Shown: positions 16,917-27,290, counted from the stretch's first letter. The stretch is 64,000 nucleotides of DNA from Serratia entomophila (GCF_021462285.1 NZ_CP082787.1:2170001-2234000); one strand, 5' to 3'. Numbers and translations are program-made. Notes: generated by a model from the sequence alone, not told the origin.

Positions 16917-18965
16917 ATGAACAAATTTGTCAGATTAACAGCGGTCGCGGGTCTGTTGTGGGCGGGTGTCAGTTACGGAGCGGAACCAGCCAACATCCGC
17001 CTCGATCAGCTGCCTCAACTGCATCAGGAACCTCAGCACGCTACGGTGAGTGAGCGCGTAACCTCGCGCTTCACTCGCTCCCATTACCGCCAGTTTGCCC
17101 TCGACGCGGACTTTTCGGGCAAGATCTTCGATCGCTACCTGAATATGCTGGACTACAGCCATAACGTGCTGCTGGCATCCGACGTGGCGCAATTCGCCGC
17201 CAAACGAACCCAGGTCGGCGAAGAGCTGAAAAGCGGTAAGCTGGATACGTTTTACGCCCTGTACAATCTGGCACAGAAACGCCGTTTTGAGCGTTATACC
17301 TATGCGCTGTCGTTGCTGGAAAAGCCAATGAACTTTACCGGCAACGGCACTATCGATCTCGACCGCAGCAAAGCGCCGTGGCCGAAAGACGCGGCCGAGC
17401 TGGACAGCCTGTGGGACGCCAAAGTCACCTATGACGAGCTGAACCTGAAGCTGACCGGCAAGACCGAAAAAGAAATCCACGACACGCTGGCCAAGCGCTA
17501 TCAGTTCGCCATCAAGCGCCTGACGCAAAGCAACAGCGAAGACGTGTTCCAGCTGGCGATGAATGCCTTCGCGCACGAAATCGACCCGCACACCAACTAT
17601 CTGTCTCCGCGCAACACCGAACAGTTCAACACCGAGATGAGCCTGTCGCTGGAAGGCATCGGCGCGGTGCTGCAGATGGACGATGACTACACGCTGATCA
17701 ACTCTATGGTGCCGGGCGGCCCGGCGGCGAAGAGCAAGGCGATCACCGTGGGTGACCGCATCGTCGGCGTCGGCCAGGCGGGCAAGGCCATGGTGGACGT
17801 GATCGGCTGGCGTCTGGACGACGTGGTGTCCCTGATCAAAGGGCCGAAGGGCAGCAAGGTGCGCCTGGAAATCCTGCCGGCCGGTAAAGGCACCAAGACC
17901 CGCGTCGTCACCCTGACTCGCGAGCGCATCCGCCTGGAAGACCGCGCGGTGAAAATGACCATCAAGACCGTCGGCAAAGAGAAGGTGGCGGTGCTCGACA
18001 TCCCCGGCTTCTACGTCGGCCTGACCGATGATGTGAAAGTGCAGCTGCAGAAGATGGCCAAGCAGAACGTCAAGAGCGTGATCATCGACCTGCGCACCAA
18101 CGGCGGCGGCGCGCTGACCGAAGCGGTGTCGCTGTCCGGCCTGTTCATTCCGAGCGGCCCGGTGGTGCAGGTGCGCGACAACAACGGTAAAGTGCGCGAA
18201 GACGCCGACACCGACGGCGTGACCTACTACAAAGGCCCGCTGGTGGTGCTGGTTGACCGCTTCAGCGCGTCCGCTTCCGAGATCTTCGCGGCGGCGATGC
18301 AGGATTACGGCCGTGCGCTGATCGTCGGCGAACCGACCTTCGGTAAAGGCACCGTGCAGCAGTACCGTTCGCTGAACCGCATTTACGATCAGATGCTGCG
18401 CCCAGAGTGGCCGGCGCTGGGTTCGGTGCAATACACCATCCAGAAATTCTATCGCGTGAACGGCGGCAGCACCCAGCGTAAAGGGGTGACTCCGGACATT
18501 CTGATGCCGACCGGCGTCGATCCGGCGGAAACCGGCGAAGCGTTTGAAGACAACGCCATGCCGTGGGACAGCATCAATGCGGCGACCTACAGCAAAACCG
18601 GCGACATGACGACGTTCGAACCCGAACTGCTGAAAGATCACGAGCAACGCATCGCCAAGGATCCTGAGTTCCAGTACATTGCGCAGGATATCGCGCATTA
18701 CAAGGCGCTGAAGGACAAACGCAACATGGTGTCGCTCAATCTGGCCGTGCGCGAGAAAGAGAACCATGACGACGACGCGACCCGCCTGCAACGCATTAAC
18801 GATCGCCTGCAGCGCGCCGGCAAGAAACCGCTGAAGTCGTTGGACGATCTGCCGAAGGATTACCAGGAACCGGATCCGTACCTGGATGAAACCGTGCATA
18901 TCGCGCTGGACCTGGCGCATCTTGAAAAAGATCAGCCGGTTCAGCAACCCGCGGCAGCCAAGTAA
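16917..18965 (+). CDS. prc: Tail-specific periplasmic protease Prc (Tsp)
   Basis: 682 residues, the same as E. coli Prc. A signal peptide (NKFVRLTAVAGLLWAGVSYGA) is followed by an N-terminal helical domain and a PDZ domain around residues 240-330 (LEGIGAVLQMDDDYTLINSMVPGGPA). The S41 peptidase core carries catalytic Ser452 in FSASASEIF and Lys477 in FGKGTVQQ. It degrades periplasmic proteins with hydrophobic C-termini and processes penicillin-binding protein 3, usually with the adaptor NlpI. The ATG at 16917 is preferred to the longer frame beginning inside proQ because a GGAGG sequence precedes it and the signal peptide then starts correctly. Confidence 0.97.
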   Translation: MNKFVRLTAVAGLLWAGVSYGAEPANIRLDQLPQLHQEPQHATVSERVTSRFTRSHYRQFALDADFSGKIFDRYLNMLDYSHNVLLASDVAQFAAKRTQVGEELKSGKLDTFYALYNLAQKRRFERYTYALSLLEKPMNFTGNGTIDLDRSKAPWPKDAAELDSLWDAKVTYDELNLKLTGKTEKEIHDTLAKRYQFAIKRLTQSNSEDVFQLAMNAFAHEIDPHTNYLSPRNTEQFNTEMSLSLEGIGAVLQMDDDYTLINSMVPGGPAAKSKAITVGDRIVGVGQAGKAMVDVIGWRLDDVVSLIKGPKGSKVRLEILPAGKGTKTRVVTLTRERIRLEDRAVKMTIKTVGKEKVAVLDIPGFYVGLTDDVKVQLQKMAKQNVKSVIIDLRTNGGGALTEAVSLSGLFIPSGPVVQVRDNNGKVREDADTDGVTYYKGPLVVLVDRFSASASEIFAAAMQDYGRALIVGEPTFGKGTVQQYRSLNRIYDQMLRPEWPALGSVQYTIQKFYRVNGGSTQRKGVTPDILMPTGVDPAETGEAFEDNAMPWDSINAATYSKTGDMTTFEPELLKDHEQRIAKDPEFQYIAQDIAHYKALKDKRNMVSLNLAVREKENHDDDATRLQRINDRLQRAGKKPLKSLDDLPKDYQEPDPYLDETVHIALDLAHLEKDQPVQQPAAAK

Positions 18966-18984
18966 GGCCGAGGCACTATCACTA

Positions 18985-19011
18985 AAAACGCACCCGAGGG
19001 TGCGTTTTTTT
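18985..19011 (+). terminator. Rho-independent terminator of proQ-prc
   Basis: Stem CGCACCC/GGGTGCG with a CGAG-type tight loop, flanked by AAAAA and followed by seven T. Confidence 0.9.
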
Positions 19012-19042
19012 ATGGCGGCGGCCAGGCCGCAGGAGAGAGGCA

Positions 19043-19426
19043 ATGAGAGGCGAAATGACGAGTGCCATGCGCAATACGCTGCGGCTGGAGGCCCTGCTGG
19101 TGCTGGCCGTCTGCGTAGCGGCTTATCAGCACCTGCATTTGGGCTGGGGCCGGTTTGCGCTGTGTTTCCTGTTGCCGGATCTGTCTTTTGCCGGTTACCT
19201 GCTTGGCAAGAAGGCGGGGGCGCTGTGTTACAACCTGGCGCACAGCTATGTCGGGCCGGCGCTGTGCGGCCTGCTGTTTATACTCGGCGGCAACGTCGCC
19301 TGGCTGATGGCGGCGCTGATTTGGAGCGCGCACATAGGTTTTGATCGCGCGTTGGGTTATGGGCTGAAATACGCCACCGATTTTACCGATACCCATCTTG
19401 GGCGGTTGAAGGGCAAACGGCGCTGA
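19043..19426 (+). CDS. DUF4260 family membrane protein
   Basis: 127 residues with three to four hydrophobic segments and the family pattern: an N-terminal RLEALLVLAV helix, FLLPDLSFAGYLLGKKAGALCYNLAHSYVGPAL in the middle, and IWSAHIGFDRALGYGLKY near the end. The conserved His and Asp residues inside membrane segments recall metal- or proton-dependent membrane enzymes, but function is unknown. It sits between the prc terminator and htpX, an interval occupied by other or no genes in E. coli. ATG at 19055 is an alternative start; the GGAGAGAGG sequence suits 19043. Confidence 0.85.
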   Translation: MRGEMTSAMRNTLRLEALLVLAVCVAAYQHLHLGWGRFALCFLLPDLSFAGYLLGKKAGALCYNLAHSYVGPALCGLLFILGGNVAWLMAALIWSAHIGFDRALGYGLKYATDFTDTHLGRLKGKRR

Positions 19427-19500
19427 TTTATGGTAAAAAATCCGTCGCCATGCGCAACAATCGTTTACAATTCGCCAGGCCTGATGGGCGCGCCGTTTTT

Positions 19501-19515
19501 GTAAAGTTTCGTATT
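19501..19515 (+). promoter_or_regulatory. Possible CpxR box upstream of htpX
   Basis: GTAAA-N5-GTATT matches the CpxR consensus GTAAA-N5-GTAAA in eight of ten fixed positions. htpX is a Cpx-regulated gene in E. coli. It lies 108 bp before the start. One near match is weak evidence. Confidence 0.35.
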
Positions 19516-19622
19516 TTTAGTAGGTTAATGGCGCGCAACTCTTGAAACTGTGGCGAATGCCCATACGATCTAGGGTATCGCAGACAGCGTTTTGTTAACA
19601 TTTATGAGGAAGTAAACATTTT

Positions 19623-20501
19623 ATGATGCGTATAGCTCTGTTCCTGCTCACCAACCTGGCGGTGATGTTGGTTTTCGGGCTGGTGCTCAGCCTGACAGGA
19701 ATCCAATCCAGTAGCGTTCAGGGCCTGATGATTATGGCCGGTCTGTTCGGCTTCGGCGGCGCCTTCGTGTCGCTGTTGATGTCCAAATGGATGGCGCTGC
19801 GCTCCGTTGGCGGGGAAGTGATTGAACAGCCGCGTAACGAAACCGAAAACTGGCTGCTGGAAACGGTGCGCCGCCAGTCGCAGCAGGCGGGCATCGCCAT
19901 GCCGCAGGTCGCCATCTATCACGCACCGGACATCAACGCTTTCGCTACCGGCGCGCGCCGCGACGCCTCGTTGGTCGCCGTCAGCACCGGCCTGCTGCAA
20001 AGCATGAGCCGCGACGAGGCGGAAGCGGTCATCGCGCACGAAATCAGCCACGTCGCTAACGGCGATATGGTGACCATGACGCTGATCCAGGGCATCGTGA
20101 ACACCTTCGTCATCTTCATTTCGCGTCTGATCGCACAGGTGGCCGCCGGTTTCCTGGGCAACCGCGACGGCGAAGGGGAAAGTAACGGCAACCCGATGAT
20201 CTACTTCGGGGTGTCGATGGTGCTGGAACTGGTGTTCGGCATCCTGGCCAGCATTATCACCATGTGGTTCTCGCGCCACCGTGAGTTCTACGCCGACGCC
20301 GGCTCCGCCAAGCTGGTGGGCCGCGAGAAGATGATCGCCGCCCTGCAGCGCCTGAAAACCAGCTACGAACCGCAGGAAGCGGGCAGCATGATGGCGTTCT
20401 GCATCAACGGCAAATCCAAGTCGTTCAGCGAGCTGTTCATGTCGCACCCGCCGCTCGATAAGCGTATCGAAGCGCTGCGCACCGGCCAGTACCTGAAGTA
20501 A
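19623..20501 (+). CDS. htpX: Membrane-bound zinc metalloprotease HtpX
   Basis: 292 residues, nearly identical to E. coli HtpX. Two N-terminal membrane segments lead to the zinc site His139-Glu140-x-x-His143 (HEISHV). Two further hydrophobic segments and the third zinc-ligand region [18 protein letters not shown] follow. It degrades misfolded inner-membrane proteins together with FtsH and belongs to the envelope stress response. A strong bidirectional terminator separates it from convergent yebQ. Confidence 0.97.
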   Translation: MMRIALFLLTNLAVMLVFGLVLSLTGIQSSSVQGLMIMAGLFGFGGAFVSLLMSKWMALRSVGGEVIEQPRNETENWLLETVRRQSQQAGIAMPQVAIYHAPDINAFATGARRDASLVAVSTGLLQSMSRDEAEAVIAHEISHVANGDMVTMTLIQGIVNTFVIFISRLIAQVAAGFLGNRDGEGESNGNPMIYFGVSMVLELVFGILASIITMWFSRHREFYADAGSAKLVGREKMIAALQRLKTSYEPQEAGSMMAFCINGKSKSFSELFMSHPPLDKRIEALRTGQYLK

Positions 20502-20514
20502 TCGCCCGAATGTG

Positions 20515-20542
20515 AAAAACCCCGGCAAGCCGGGGTTTTTTT
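20515..20542. terminator. Bidirectional terminator between htpX and yebQ
   Basis: CCCCGGC-AA-GCCGGGG flanked by five A and seven T, so it functions from both sides for the two convergent genes. Confidence 0.92.
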
Positions 20543-20549
20543 ATGTCTG

Positions 20550-21944
20550 TTATTTGCCTGGCTGGCCGGCTTCGGCCTGCTGCGCGCGCGGTTGGGTGAT
20601 GCGCAGACCGCTTACCGCCGCCGCCAGGGTGGCGAACACCCCGGCCAGGATCAGCGAAGCGTGGGTGCCTGAAGTGGGAAACAGGTTGAACATCAGCGCC
20701 ACCAGCGCTGCGCCGGAGGTTTGCCCCAGCAGGCGAGCGGTGCCGAGCATGCCGCTGGCGCCGCCGCTGCGGTTGCGCGGCGCGGCGGAGATAATGGTGT
20801 GGTTGTTGGGCGACTGGAACAGCCCGAAACCGGCGCCGCACAGCACCATGCGCCAAATGATGTCCAGATCCGATGGGTGGTTCGGCAACAGCGCCAACAG
20901 GAACAGGCCCAACGCAAACACCGCCAGGCCGATGCAGCCCAGCAGCCCGGCGTGCACCCGTTCCACCAGCCGGCCGGCGATGGGGGCCATCACCACGATG
21001 GCCAGCGGCCAGGGTGTCAGCAGCAGCCCGGTGGCCACTTCGTCGCGCCCCAACGCGCCCTGCAGAAAGAACGGCAGCGAAACCATCGCCAGCATTTGAG
21101 CGGCGAAGGAACAGATTGAGGTGCCCATCGACAGCGCGAAAATTGGAATGCGCAGCAGATCGACCGGCAGTAAAGGGAATTCCTGCCGCAGCTGGCGGCG
21201 CACGAAAAACCAGCCTACCGCCAGCAGCGCCGCGATTTCGCAGAAAATCAGCGTCAGGCTTTGGCCCTGGGCGAAGCCGCTGATGGCGGTGATCAGCAGG
21301 CCAAAGGTCAGGGCGTTCAGCAGCGCACTGGTGGGATCGAAACGCTGGTTGCCGCTCTTCTGGCCGTTGGCAGGCAGGAACTTCATACCCAACAGGAGCG
21401 CCACTATGCCGATAGGCAAATTGATGGCGAACAACCACTGCCAGGAAGCCACCGACAAAATTGCCGCCGCCACCGTTGGCCCGGCGGCGGATGAGCAGGC
21501 GACGATCAGCGAGTTAATGCCCATGCCGCGGCCGAGGAAGCGCTGCGGATAGACGATGCGGATCAGCGCGGTGTTGACGCTCATGATGGCCGCCGCGCCA
21601 AAGCCCTGCAGCACCCGGGCGATGGTCAGCGTGACCAGCGAGTCGGACAGGGCGCAGAACAGGGAGGTGATGCTGAACACCAGCAGGCCGCCCTGGTAGA
21701 TGCGGCGGTAGCCGACCAGATCGCCGAGCGAAGCCAGCGACAGCAGGGAGATGGTGATCGCCAGCTGGTAGGCGTTAACCACCCAGATCGAGCTGGCCGG
21801 GCTGGCGTTGAGATCGCGCGCAATGGTCGGCAACGCCACGTTGGCGATGGCGCCGTCGAGCACGGAAACGGTAATGCCGAGCGCGATGGCGACAATCGCG
21901 CCGTAGCGTTGCGGGACGGGAAGGCCGTCGGTACAAGAACGCAT
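20550..21944 (-). CDS. yebQ: YebQ, MFS transporter of the DHA2 (14-TMS drug:H+ antiporter) family
   Basis: 464 residues. The N-terminus LPVPQRYGAIVAIALGITVSVLDGAIANVALPTIARDL and the loop LGDLVGYRRIY are typical of DHA2 exporters, and the protein is collinear with E. coli YebQ. Motif C-type glycines are present (GPTVAAAIL). Its substrate is not known; it is a predicted multidrug exporter. The frame is open 124 codons further upstream, but the ATG at 21944 gives the family N-terminus. It is divergent from kdgR with 232 bp between, as in E. coli. Confidence 0.92.
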   Translation of the reverse strand: MRSCTDGLPVPQRYGAIVAIALGITVSVLDGAIANVALPTIARDLNASPASSIWVVNAYQLAITISLLSLASLGDLVGYRRIYQGGLLVFSITSLFCALSDSLVTLTIARVLQGFGAAAIMSVNTALIRIVYPQRFLGRGMGINSLIVACSSAAGPTVAAAILSVASWQWLFAINLPIGIVALLLGMKFLPANGQKSGNQRFDPTSALLNALTFGLLITAISGFAQGQSLTLIFCEIAALLAVGWFFVRRQLRQEFPLLPVDLLRIPIFALSMGTSICSFAAQMLAMVSLPFFLQGALGRDEVATGLLLTPWPLAIVVMAPIAGRLVERVHAGLLGCIGLAVFALGLFLLALLPNHPSDLDIIWRMVLCGAGFGLFQSPNNHTIISAAPRNRSGGASGMLGTARLLGQTSGAALVALMFNLFPTSGTHASLILAGVFATLAAAVSGLRITQPRAQQAEAGQPGK

Positions 21945-22176
21945 GTTGGTCTCGAAAGCGTTAATCCGGGGGAGTATTACCATGCTAATCATATTCGTCT
22001 GCGATTGCATGCGCATTATCCGCATAATTGTAAGCGACAATGAGGCGCCAGGTTTTAAGCCTTTTGGCCTCAGCCATTTATCTCGGCCGCGCATTGCGTG
22101 GCGCCAAACGTTCCGTTTATACTGAAACCCTTGTTCAAATTTCCTAAAACAGAAACAGCTGAGTAGGGTATTCATC

Positions 22177-22968
22177 ATGGCTAACGCAGATCTAGATAAA
22201 CAACCGGATTCTGTTTCATCGGTAATGAAAGTGTTCGGTATCTTGCAGGCGCTGGGCGACGAGCGCGAGATCGGCATTACCGAGCTTTCCCAGCGGGTGA
22301 TGATGTCCAAAAGCACCGTCTACCGTTTCCTGCAGACCATGAAGTCGTTGGGCTACGTGTCGCAGGAGGGGGAGTCGGAAAAATACGCGCTGACGCTGAA
22401 GCTGTTCGAACTGGGCGCCAAGTCGCTGCAGAACGTCGATCTGATCCGCAGCGCCGATATTCAGATGCGCGAGCTGTCGAACCATACCCGCGAGACTATT
22501 CACCTCGGCGCGCTGGATGAAGACAGCATCGTCTACATTCATAAAATCGACTCGATGTATAACCTGCGCATGTATTCGCGCATTGGCCGCCGCAACCCGC
22601 TGCACAGCACGGCGATCGGCAAGGTGCTGCTGGCCTGGCGCGATCGCGCCGAAGTGGAAGAAATCCTGTCACAGATTGAGTTTACCCGCAGCACCGCGCA
22701 TACCCTGACCAGCGCCGCCGAACTGCTGCCGGTCCTGGATCAGGTGCGCGCGCAGGGCTTCGGCGAAGACGTGGAAGAACAGGAAGAAGGGCTGCGCTGC
22801 ATCGCGGTGCCGGTGTTCGACCGTTTTGGCGTGGTGATCGCCGGGCTGAGCATCTCATTCCCAACCCTGCGCTTCTCTGAAGACGCCAAGGCGGACTATG
22901 TGAAGCGGCTGCATACCGCCGCGCGCAATATCTCCGAGCAGCAGGGCTATCACCACTATCCGTTCTGA
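22177..22968 (+). CDS. kdgR: KdgR, IclR-family repressor of uronate/pectin catabolism
   Basis: 263 residues, the same length as E. coli KdgR. An N-terminal winged helix-turn-helix (ITELSQRVMMSKSTVYRFLQ, about residues 34-54) is followed by the IclR effector domain (ETIHLGALDEDSIVYIHKID and EEQEEGLRCIAVPVFDRFG). It represses genes for 2-keto-3-deoxygluconate metabolism and is released by that compound. A matching operator lies at 30030-30050 upstream of kduID in this window, so repressor and target are about 7 kb apart. Confidence 0.97.
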   Translation: MANADLDKQPDSVSSVMKVFGILQALGDEREIGITELSQRVMMSKSTVYRFLQTMKSLGYVSQEGESEKYALTLKLFELGAKSLQNVDLIRSADIQMRELSNHTRETIHLGALDEDSIVYIHKIDSMYNLRMYSRIGRRNPLHSTAIGKVLLAWRDRAEVEEILSQIEFTRSTAHTLTSAAELLPVLDQVRAQGFGEDVEEQEEGLRCIAVPVFDRFGVVIAGLSISFPTLRFSEDAKADYVKRLHTAARNISEQQGYHHYPF

Positions 22969-22986
22969 CGGCCGGCATGGCAAACC

Positions 22987-23020
22987 CAGGGGCGCTGCAT
23001 TTGCAGCGCCCCTGGTCGTT
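22987..23020. terminator. Terminator between kdgR and phnR
   Basis: A 12-bp stem, 22987-22999 with 23003-23014 (CAGGGGCGCTGC/GCAGCGCCCCTG), has a TTT loop between convergent genes. GTCGTTT follows on the plus strand. The T-run is poor on both sides. Confidence 0.7.
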
Positions 23021-23044
23021 TAAGACCGGCGCAAAGCGGAAGGG

Positions 23045-23764
23045 TTACAGCGTGTCGACTTCGATGCGCAAGCTATCGTGGCGCCAGTATTCAATGTCGA
23101 AATCGAGAATGCGGCCGTGCTGGTCATAATTAAGCCGCCGCAGCAGCAGCGCCGGCAGGCCGACCATGGCTCCCAGCGCGGTGGCTGCGCCGTATGGCAG
23201 GGCGGTTGGGTAAAACGACAGGTGCATGCTGCTATAGCGCAGATCGTAGTGCTGCTGGTACACCTCGGTCAGGCTGCCGTTGAGATCCCGGCTGAGCAGC
23301 TCCGGCACCCGCTGCGGCAGGCAGTGGTTTTCGCAGTAACAGATCGCGCGTTCATCGGCGTAGCGCACCCGGCGCAACAGGTAGATCTGATCCCCCGGCT
23401 CCAGCGCCAGCGGCGGCATTACCTCGGACGGCACCCTGGTTTTCTCGGCGGACAGCAGCAGGGTGCGCGGCGTGCGCCCCTGTTCCAGGCACAGCCTGTG
23501 GAAGTTGGTGTTCTGCGTCGGATCCAGCCACAGCCGTTCCGGCGTGACAAACCAGCCGCGGCGATCGGCGCGGTAGATGGCGCCAGTGGCCTCCAGCTGC
23601 GCCAGGCTCTCGCGAATGGTGACGCGGGTGGTGGAGAAGATAGCGCACAGTTCGCGCTCCGAAGGCAGCTTGTCGCCGGCCCGCAGCCCGCCGCCGCTGA
23701 TGCGCGCCTGAAGCTGCTCCTTGATCTGCAGGTAGTGGGCCATCTCGCCCTGAAGTTGTTTCAT
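23045..23764 (-). CDS. phnR: PhnR-type GntR/UTRA transcriptional regulator of phosphonate use
   Basis: 239 residues: an N-terminal GntR winged helix ([48 protein letters not shown] in segments, residues about 14-60) and a C-terminal UTRA ligand-binding domain. UTRA features include [23 protein letters not shown] and the end [18 protein letters not shown]. It is divergent from phnWX, the arrangement seen for PhnR in other enterobacteria, where it controls 2-aminoethylphosphonate degradation. Its own start is 143 bp from phnW, and a palindrome fit for such a regulator lies at 23883-23894. Confidence 0.85.
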   Translation of the reverse strand: MKQLQGEMAHYLQIKEQLQARISGGGLRAGDKLPSERELCAIFSTTRVTIRESLAQLEATGAIYRADRRGWFVTPERLWLDPTQNTNFHRLCLEQGRTPRTLLLSAEKTRVPSEVMPPLALEPGDQIYLLRRVRYADERAICYCENHCLPQRVPELLSRDLNGSLTEVYQQHYDLRYSSMHLSFYPTALPYGAATALGAMVGLPALLLRRLNYDQHGRILDFDIEYWRHDSLRIEVDTL

Positions 23765-23882
23765 TTCATCTCGCTATGGCATGCCGGCACGCGCCCATTA
23801 TACATGCACAGATGAATTTTTTGTTTCACCGCGCTTTGCCGTTTGACCCGCAGGCGAATTTACCGCCACAATCACCGCAATC

Positions 23883-23894
23883 TGGTATAGACCA
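23883..23894 (+). promoter_or_regulatory. Probable PhnR operator upstream of phnW
   Basis: TGGTATAGACCA is a near-perfect palindrome of the TGGT-N4-ACCA type bound by GntR/UTRA (HutC-subfamily) regulators. It ends 13 bp before the phnW ATG, in the divergent phnR-phnW spacer, a position suited to repression. Confidence 0.55.
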
Positions 23895-23907
23895 AATGGT
23901 GATTGAC

Positions 23908-25011
23908 ATGTCCGATCATAACTATCTGCTGTTAACCCCCGGCCCGCTGACCACCTCGAAAACGGTGAAGCAGGCGATGCTGTTCGACAGCTGCACCTGG
24001 GATGAAGACTACAACCTTGGCGTGGTGCAGAGTATCCGGCAAAAACTGGTGGCGCTGGCTACGCCGTCGTCCGGCTACACCTCGGTGCTGCTGCAGGGCA
24101 GCGGCAGCTTTGCGGTAGAGGGCGTGCTGGGCACGGTCATTGGCCCACAGGATAAGCTGTTGATTATCGACAATGGCGCCTATGGCGCGCGGATGGTTGA
24201 AATGGCGCGGTTGATGGATATCGACCATCACGCCTTCCACTGCGGCGAGGTGAATGAACCGGACACCCTGGCGCTGGAAGCGGTGCTGAAAAACGATGCA
24301 CGCATCAGCCATATCGCCATGGTGCACTGCGAAACCACCACCGGCATGCTCAATCCGTTACATAAAGTCGCCGGGCTGGCGGCGCGCAACGGCAAAACCT
24401 TCATCGTCGACGCCATGAGCAGCTTTGGCGGTATTCCGCTGGATGTGGATGCGCTCGGCATCGACTTCCTGATCAGCTCCGCCAACAAATGCATTCAAGG
24501 CGTGCCGGGGTTCGCCTTTGTCATCGCACGCCGCTGTGAGCTGGAGAAGTGCGCCGGCCGCTCGCGTTCGCTGTCGCTGGATCTGTATGCGCAATGGCGC
24601 TGCATGGAGGAGCATGCCGGCAAATGGCGTTTCACCTCGCCGACCCACACGGTGCTGGCTTTCGCGCAGGCGCTGCATGAGCTGGAGCAGGAGGGTGGTA
24701 TTGCGGCGCGGCACCGGCGCTACCAGGCCAATCAGCGGCGGCTGGTGGCCGGCATGCGCGCGTTGGGCTTTACCCCGTTGCTGGATGAGGCTTTGCATTC
24801 GCCGATCATCACCGCATTTTATTCGCCTGAGGCGCAAACTTACCGCTTTGCCGAGTTTTATCAGCGGCTGAAGCAGCAGGGGTTCGTGATTTACCCCGGC
24901 AAGGTGTCGCAAAACGACTGCTTCCGCATTGGCAATATCGGCGAAATTTACCCGCAGGATATAGAACGTTTGCTGGACGCGGTCGGGCAGTCGATGTACT
25001 GGAATCGATAA
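23908..25011 (+). CDS. phnW: 2-aminoethylphosphonate:pyruvate aminotransferase PhnW
   Basis: 367 residues, the family length. The fold-type I aminotransferase has its PLP-binding Lys194 in [13 protein letters not shown] and conserved blocks [17 protein letters not shown] and [13 protein letters not shown]. It converts 2-aminoethylphosphonate and pyruvate to phosphonoacetaldehyde and alanine. ATG at 23908 is chosen for the family N-terminus ([12 protein letters not shown]). An in-frame GTG four codons earlier is possible, and the longer open frame is unconserved. phnX follows after eight bases, giving the complete two-step pathway. Confidence 0.96.
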   Translation: MSDHNYLLLTPGPLTTSKTVKQAMLFDSCTWDEDYNLGVVQSIRQKLVALATPSSGYTSVLLQGSGSFAVEGVLGTVIGPQDKLLIIDNGAYGARMVEMARLMDIDHHAFHCGEVNEPDTLALEAVLKNDARISHIAMVHCETTTGMLNPLHKVAGLAARNGKTFIVDAMSSFGGIPLDVDALGIDFLISSANKCIQGVPGFAFVIARRCELEKCAGRSRSLSLDLYAQWRCMEEHAGKWRFTSPTHTVLAFAQALHELEQEGGIAARHRRYQANQRRLVAGMRALGFTPLLDEALHSPIITAFYSPEAQTYRFAEFYQRLKQQGFVIYPGKVSQNDCFRIGNIGEIYPQDIERLLDAVGQSMYWNR

Positions 25012-25019
25012 GGATAAAC

Positions 25020-25829
25020 ATGAACAAGATTAATGCGGTAGTGCTCGACTGGGCCGGCACCACGGTGGACTTCGGCTCTTTCGCGCCGACGCAGATTTTC
25101 GTCGAGGCGTTCAAGCAGACCTTCGATATCGACATCACGCTGGCCGAGGCGCGTATTCCGATGGGGTTAGGAAAGTGGCAGCATATTGAGGCGCTGGGCA
25201 AGCTGCCGGCGGTAGACGCACGCTGGCGGCGGCAGCTGGGGCGTTCGATGAGCCGGCAAGACATCGATGCGCTGTATCAGGCTTTTATGCCGCTGCAAAT
25301 CGCCAAGGTGGTCGATTTCGCCGAGCCTATCGCCGGTGTGCCGCAGGTGATTGCCGGGCTGCGTGAGCAGGGGATCAAGATCGGTTCCTGCTCCGGTTAC
25401 CCGCGCGCGGTGATGGAGGTGCTGGCGCCGGCGGCGGCCGAGCGCGGCTATGCGCCGGATTATTGGGTGGCGACCGACTCTCTGGCGGCCGGTGGCCGGC
25501 CGGGGCCCTGGATGGCGCTACAGAACCTGATAGCGTTGGGCGTCGATGCGGTGGCGCACTGCGTGAAGGTGGACGACGCCGTGCCCGGTATCGCCGAGGG
25601 GCTGAACGCCGGCATGTGGAGCGTTGGCCTGGCGGTGTCCGGCAACGAGTTTGGCGCCACCTGGCAAGAGTATCAACGGATGGCGGCGGTTGAGGTTGCG
25701 CGGCGGCGTGCGGCGGCGGCGGATAAGCTGTATGCCGCCGGGGCTCACTATGTGATAGACACGCTGGCGGAACTGCCTGCGGCGATTGCCGATATCAACC
25801 GGCGGTTGGCGGCGGGTGAACGGCCATAG
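25020..25829 (+). CDS. phnX: Phosphonoacetaldehyde hydrolase PhnX
   Basis: 269 residues of the haloacid dehalogenase superfamily. The nucleophile is Asp10 in LDWAGTTVD, with Ala12 in the position where most relatives have Asp. The cap domain carries Lys52 in [14 protein letters not shown], the Schiff-base lysine characteristic of this enzyme. The motif III/IV region is [17 protein letters not shown]. It splits phosphonoacetaldehyde into acetaldehyde and phosphate. It is transcribed with phnW and closed by a strong terminator. Confidence 0.96.
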   Translation: MNKINAVVLDWAGTTVDFGSFAPTQIFVEAFKQTFDIDITLAEARIPMGLGKWQHIEALGKLPAVDARWRRQLGRSMSRQDIDALYQAFMPLQIAKVVDFAEPIAGVPQVIAGLREQGIKIGSCSGYPRAVMEVLAPAAAERGYAPDYWVATDSLAAGGRPGPWMALQNLIALGVDAVAHCVKVDDAVPGIAEGLNAGMWSVGLAVSGNEFGATWQEYQRMAAVEVARRRAAAADKLYAAGAHYVIDTLAELPAAIADINRRLAAGERP

Positions 25830-25846
25830 CGTTATTTGGCAGGCAA

Positions 25847-25879
25847 TAAAAAGCCGGGGCGATGGCCCCGGCTTTTTTT
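25847..25879. terminator. Bidirectional terminator between phnX and tcyP
   Basis: AAAAAGCCGGGGC-GAT-GGCCCCGGCT followed by seven T (stem of eight bp), between convergent genes. Confidence 0.92.
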
Positions 25880-25898
25880 AGTGCTGAACTCAGACCGC

Positions 25899-27290
25899 TT
25901 AGCGGTGAGCCAGCTCCACTTCGTCTTCGCTGTCCATAATCGCTTTGTCGGTCTGCTTCATCAGCTGGCTGGTGATGGTGCCGGCAGCCATGGAGCCATT
26001 AACGTTCAAAGCGGTGCGCCCCATGTCGATCAGCGGCTCGACCGAGATCAGCAGGGCGACCAGCGTGACCGGCAGGCCCATCGCCGGCAGCACGATCAGC
26101 GCGGCGAAGGTGGCGCCGCCGCCAACGCCTGCCACACCGGCGGAGCTGATGGTGACGATGCCGACCAGGGTGGCGATCCACAGCGGATCCAGCGGGTTGA
26201 TGCCAACGGTTGGCGCAACCATCACCGCCAGCATGGCCGGGTACAGGCCGGCGCAGCCGTTTTGCCCGATGGTGGCACCGAACGAAGCCGAGAAGCTGGC
26301 GATGGATTCCGGCACGCCCAGGCGGCGGGTCTGCGCTTCAACGTTCAACGGAATGCTGGCGGCGCTGGAGCGGCTGGTAAAGGCGAAAGTGATGACCGGC
26401 CACACCTTGCGGAAGAACTTCATCGGATTAACGCCGGTGAAGGCCAGCAGCACGGCGTGCACCGCAAACATGATCGCCAGCCCCAGGTAAGAAGCGACCA
26501 CGAAGCTGCCGAGCTTGATGATGTCGTGAACGTTAGAGCCGGCCACCACTTTAGTCATCAGCGCCAGTACGCCATATGGGGTCAGCTTCATCACCAGACG
26601 TACCAGCTTCATCACCCAGGCCTGCAGGGTGTCGATAGCCACCAGCACGCGCTCGCCTTTCGGTTTGTCGTCTTTCAGCAGCTGCAGCGAAGCCACGCCG
26701 AGGAAGGTGGCGAAAATCACCACGCTGATGATCGAGGTCGGGCTGGCGCCGGTCAGATCGGCAAATGGGTTTTTCGGAATGAACGACAACACCATTTGCG
26801 GCACGGTCAGGTCGGCCAGTTTGCCAACGTAGTTGGTTTGGATAGCGGTCAGCCGTGCGCTTTCTTGCGCCCCTTGCACCAGGCCTTCGGCGGTCAGGCC
26901 GAACAGGTTGGTCACCAGCACGCCCACCAGCGCCGAGATAAGCGTAGTGAACAGCAGGGTACCGATGGTCAGAAAGCTGATTTTACCCAGCGACGACGCG
27001 TTATGCAGCTTGGCGACCGCGCTCAGGATAGAGGCGAATACCAACGGCATGACGATCATTTGCAGCAGTTGCACATAGCCGTTGCCGACGATGTTGAACC
27101 AGCTGATGGACTCTTTCAGCACCGGGTTGTCCGAGCCGTAGACCAGCTGCAGCGCCAGGCCGAACACCACGCCCATCGCCAGACCGACCAGCACTTTTTT
27201 CGCCAGGCTCCATTGCTTGTGGCGGGTTTGCGCCAACAGCAAAAGGAGGGCGACAAAGACCACCACGTTAATTACGAGCGGAAGATTCAT
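25899..27290 (-). CDS. tcyP: TcyP (YdjN), L-cystine:cation symporter
   Basis: 463 residues, collinear with E. coli YdjN/TcyP. It is a DAACS-family carrier with about nine hydrophobic segments, including the [23 protein letters not shown] hairpin (serine-rich HP1) and the [11 protein letters not shown] and [20 protein letters not shown] segments of the transport core. It takes up cystine, and in E. coli its expression depends on CysB. The ATG at 27290 is chosen over an upstream one because it gives the family N-terminus. Its neighbours ydjM and yniC match the E. coli order apart from inserted kduDI. Confidence 0.95.
   Translation of the reverse strand: MNLPLVINVVVFVALLLLLAQTRHKQWSLAKKVLVGLAMGVVFGLALQLVYGSDNPVLKESISWFNIVGNGYVQLLQMIVMPLVFASILSAVAKLHNASSLGKISFLTIGTLLFTTLISALVGVLVTNLFGLTAEGLVQGAQESARLTAIQTNYVGKLADLTVPQMVLSFIPKNPFADLTGASPTSIISVVIFATFLGVASLQLLKDDKPKGERVLVAIDTLQAWVMKLVRLVMKLTPYGVLALMTKVVAGSNVHDIIKLGSFVVASYLGLAIMFAVHAVLLAFTGVNPMKFFRKVWPVITFAFTSRSSAASIPLNVEAQTRRLGVPESIASFSASFGATIGQNGCAGLYPAMLAVMVAPTVGINPLDPLWIATLVGIVTISSAGVAGVGGGATFAALIVLPAMGLPVTLVALLISVEPLIDMGRTALNVNGSMAAGTITSQLMKQTDKAIMDSEDEVELAHR

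Noticed and set aside
22115..22145. Possible KdgR box in front of kdgR (CTGAAACCCTTGTTCAAA)
   Set aside because: The half-sites are out of register with the consensus and the dyad is poor. kdgR autoregulation is not supported.
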